From contig ONKY01000083.1 of assembly GCA_900318585.1 (NCBI GenBank), positions 1-64,000 on the forward strand: a stretch of DNA of 64,000 bases, in the 5' to 3' direction. Origin of the DNA: an uncultured Prevotellaceae bacterium. GTDB taxonomy: Bacteria; Bacteroidota; Bacteroidia; Bacteroidales; Bacteroidaceae. The notes beneath the pieces were generated by a model. It did no database searches and was not told the DNA's origin. It worked only from the letters and a program-made list of their open reading frames with translations. A program made the translations under genes and the position numbers. The stretch's first letter is position 1. Each line of letters opens with the position of its first letter. Positions 62,359 through 64,000 of this stretch are shown here, piece by piece.

Positions 62359-62988
62359 ATGAAACGACAGACCCTTATACTGTTACTGATGCTTGTGATG
62401 ACTGCACCAAAGGCAGCCGCACAAGGGAAGCCGACCGGAGAGGCCGACACGGACAGCGTGCCCTCGCTGGTGCCGATGGTCAAGGTAAGCAAGGTGCTCG
62501 ACGGCAAAGACAGCATACAGTATGTGGAGTACAATTACGTCTATGTCTATCCGGAAATTACTTTCAAGAGCCAAAGGCAGAAGCAGGCGTATATGCGCTT
62601 AGTGAACAATGTGAAGAAGACACTGCCCCTGGCCAAAGAGGTGCGGATGCTGCTGACGGAGACGGCAGAATACTTGGAAACGCTGCCTAACAAAAAGGCA
62701 AAGGAGGCGCACATGAAGCGTGTAGAGCAGGACATTGTACGTACCTACAAGCCGCAGATGAAGAAGCTGACCTATTCACAGGGAAAGTTACTTATCAAAC
62801 TTGTGGATCGCGAATGCAACTCTACTGCCTACGAGGCCATGCAGGCTTTTCTCGGCCCTGTACGCTCAGGCTTCTGGCAGGCCTTTGCCTGGATGTTCGG
62901 TGCCTCGCTGAAGAAAGGTTATGACGCTGAAGGTGCCGACCGCCTGACGGAGCGTATCATCCTCATGGTGGAGGCAGGACAGTTGTGA
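62359..62988 (+). CDS. DUF4294 domain exported protein
   Basis: 209 residues. Signal peptide MKRQTLILLLMLVMTAPKAAAQ in short form, then the DUF4294 domain over most of the mature protein (NYVYVYPEITFKSQRQKQAY, TYSQGKLLIKLVDRE, GFWQAFAWMFGASLKKGYD). The family is restricted to Bacteroidetes as I recall and its function is unknown; it is likely periplasmic. The ATG at 62359 is the only start that preserves the signal peptide. It converges on the NSS transporter gene with 17 bases between the stops. Confidence 0.85.
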   Translation: MKRQTLILLLMLVMTAPKAAAQGKPTGEADTDSVPSLVPMVKVSKVLDGKDSIQYVEYNYVYVYPEITFKSQRQKQAYMRLVNNVKKTLPLAKEVRMLLTETAEYLETLPNKKAKEAHMKRVEQDIVRTYKPQMKKLTYSQGKLLIKLVDRECNSTAYEAMQAFLGPVRSGFWQAFAWMFGASLKKGYDAEGADRLTERIILMVEAGQL

Positions 62989-63005
62989 AATTCTTCACTC
63001 TTCTC

Positions 63006-64000
63006 TTAAATGACACCGAACTGGTGGGCAAGGATGAGCAGGATGCAGAAAGGCACGATGTAACGAACCAGGAAGAGATAGATATGGAAGAAGGAGCGGG
63101 AGGTGGTTCCCCAGTTGGTGAACTCGTCCTTCACGACATGGCGTGGCACGAACCAACCCAAGAGCAGACTTGTCAGCAATGCACCTAAAGGGAGCATGAC
63201 CTGTGCAGTCAGCAGGTCGCAGAAGTCCATGAGCGATATGCCCAGCAGGCCTATGTCCGGCCTGGCACCCACGGACAGGGCACAGAATACACAGATGACG
63301 CTGCACACCACGGTCAGGATCCAGGCAGCACGGCTCCGCCTAATGCCTAACTCCTCGTGGAAGAAGGCTGTACCGATCTCGTGCATGGAGATGGTGGATG
63401 TCAGTGCGGCGAACACCAACAATGCATAGAACAGAATGCCGATGATCCGGCCAACCAACGGAGCAGAGGCGAAGGCTTGCTGGAACACGTTGGGCAGGGT
63501 TATGAAGATGAGCGACGGACCGCTGTCAGGCTGTACGCCTACGGAGAAGGCGGCGGGGAAAATCATCAGTCCTGCCATGATGGCAATGGCACTGTCCATG
63601 AGGGCTATCTGCGTAGCCGACTTCAGCAGCGGCGTGTGGCGGGAGAAGTAGCTAGCGTATGTGCAGAGACAGGCGGTGCCTAACGACAGGGAGAAAAATG
63701 CCTGCCCCAGTCCTTCTAACAGCACGCGGCTGGTGACTTTCGAGAAGTCGGGCTTCAGTAGGAACTCTACGCCCTTCATGGCACCAGGGAGCGAACAGGA
63801 GGCAATGACGATGATGACAAGAAGGAAGAGTAATAGGGGCATGAGTAGTTTTGATGCCCGCTCAATACCGCCCTGTACGCCACGGACGATGATGAAATGG
63901 GTAATCAGGATGAAGACGATGCCAAGGAATACAGGCTTCACCGGGTCGGAGGAGAATGTCTGAAAATAGGCCAGCACAGCATTGGCGTCGCCCTTGAGCT
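63006..64000 (-). CDS. Sodium-dependent transporter, NSS family (partial, N-terminus outside window)
   Basis: C-terminal 331 residues or so of a neurotransmitter:sodium symporter (SNF/LeuT-like) protein; the frame is open to the window edge. About seven membrane helices remain. GLGQAFFSLSLGTACLCTYASYF corresponds to the TM6 region and its unwound substrate site, and TSTISMHEIGTAFFHEELG to the TM8 region with the Na2-site serine/threonines. Bacterial relatives import amino acids such as tryptophan, leucine or tyrosine. Substrate not predictable here. Confidence 0.9.
   Translation of the reverse strand, partial: LKGDANAVLAYFQTFSSDPVKPVFLGIVFILITHFIIVRGVQGGIERASKLLMPLLLFLLVIIVIASCSLPGAMKGVEFLLKPDFSKVTSRVLLEGLGQAFFSLSLGTACLCTYASYFSRHTPLLKSATQIALMDSAIAIMAGLMIFPAAFSVGVQPDSGPSLIFITLPNVFQQAFASAPLVGRIIGILFYALLVFAALTSTISMHEIGTAFFHEELGIRRSRAAWILTVVCSVICVFCALSVGARPDIGLLGISLMDFCDLLTAQVMLPLGALLTSLLLGWFVPRHVVKDEFTNWGTTSRSFFHIYLFLVRYIVPFCILLILAHQFGVI

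Overview
The window looks like chromosome of a Prevotella-type Bacteroidales bacterium. The reasons are Bacteroidetes promoters (TTTG, about 20 bases, then TAnnTTTG) ahead of many genes, many lipoproteins starting MKK..., a hybrid two-component sensor/regulator (HTCS), a PA14-containing GH3 glycosidase, S46 dipeptidyl peptidase, PorZ of the type IX secretion system (T9SS), LruC-domain lipoproteins and DUF3667/DUF4294 proteins. No phage, plasmid backbone, transposase, rRNA, tRNA or CRISPR array was recognised.

Layout. 0.3-2.9 kb: dtd, two tiny membrane proteins, mazG, deoC and a lipoprotein. 2.9-8.9 kb: polyprenyl synthase (minus), then polA, ychF and lgt. 9.0-14.2 kb: endonuclease I and mutS (minus), a lipoprotein, a low-molecular-weight tyrosine phosphatase (minus). 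14.3-23.1 kb: a DUF3667 gene interrupted by an amber codon, then leuS, yitT, rdgB, porZ and a dicarboxylate symporter. 23.2-25.1 kb: EamA transporter and membrane AraC regulator (minus). 25.3-27.5 kb: LruC lipoprotein. 27.6-33.3 kb: sufD, sufC, DUF554 protein and GH3 (minus). 33.4-35.6 kb: helicase. 35.6-43.8 kb: S46 peptidase, CotH-kinase surface protein, flippase and SpmA/SpmB-type protein (minus). 44.0-50.4 kb: three more LruC lipoproteins, two of them tandem paralogues. 50.4-61.7 kb: GH30-like hydrolase, a 1269-residue secreted protein and an HTCS (all minus), a plausible glycan-responsive group without SusC/SusD. 61.7-64.0 kb: a candidate small RNA, a DUF4294 protein and a partial NSS-family transporter.

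The most unusual signal is not a gene. Short palindromic repeats of several families sit between genes and also inside conserved genes without breaking the frame: leuS, rdgB, sufD (twice), sufC, the DUF554 gene, the helicase and the symporter. This resembles the coding palindromic elements known from Rickettsia, but the sequences differ. A second class is 21-bp-period arrays at 13.6 and 57.4 kb that share a 12-base core, AAAGCACCGAGT; the first runs into the end of a real gene as a 7-residue peptide repeat. A perfect 34-bp inverted repeat at 57.7 kb and a promoter-plus-terminator unit of about 205 nt at 62.0 kb are further unexplained structures.

All calls come from reading sequence and translations; no database search was run.
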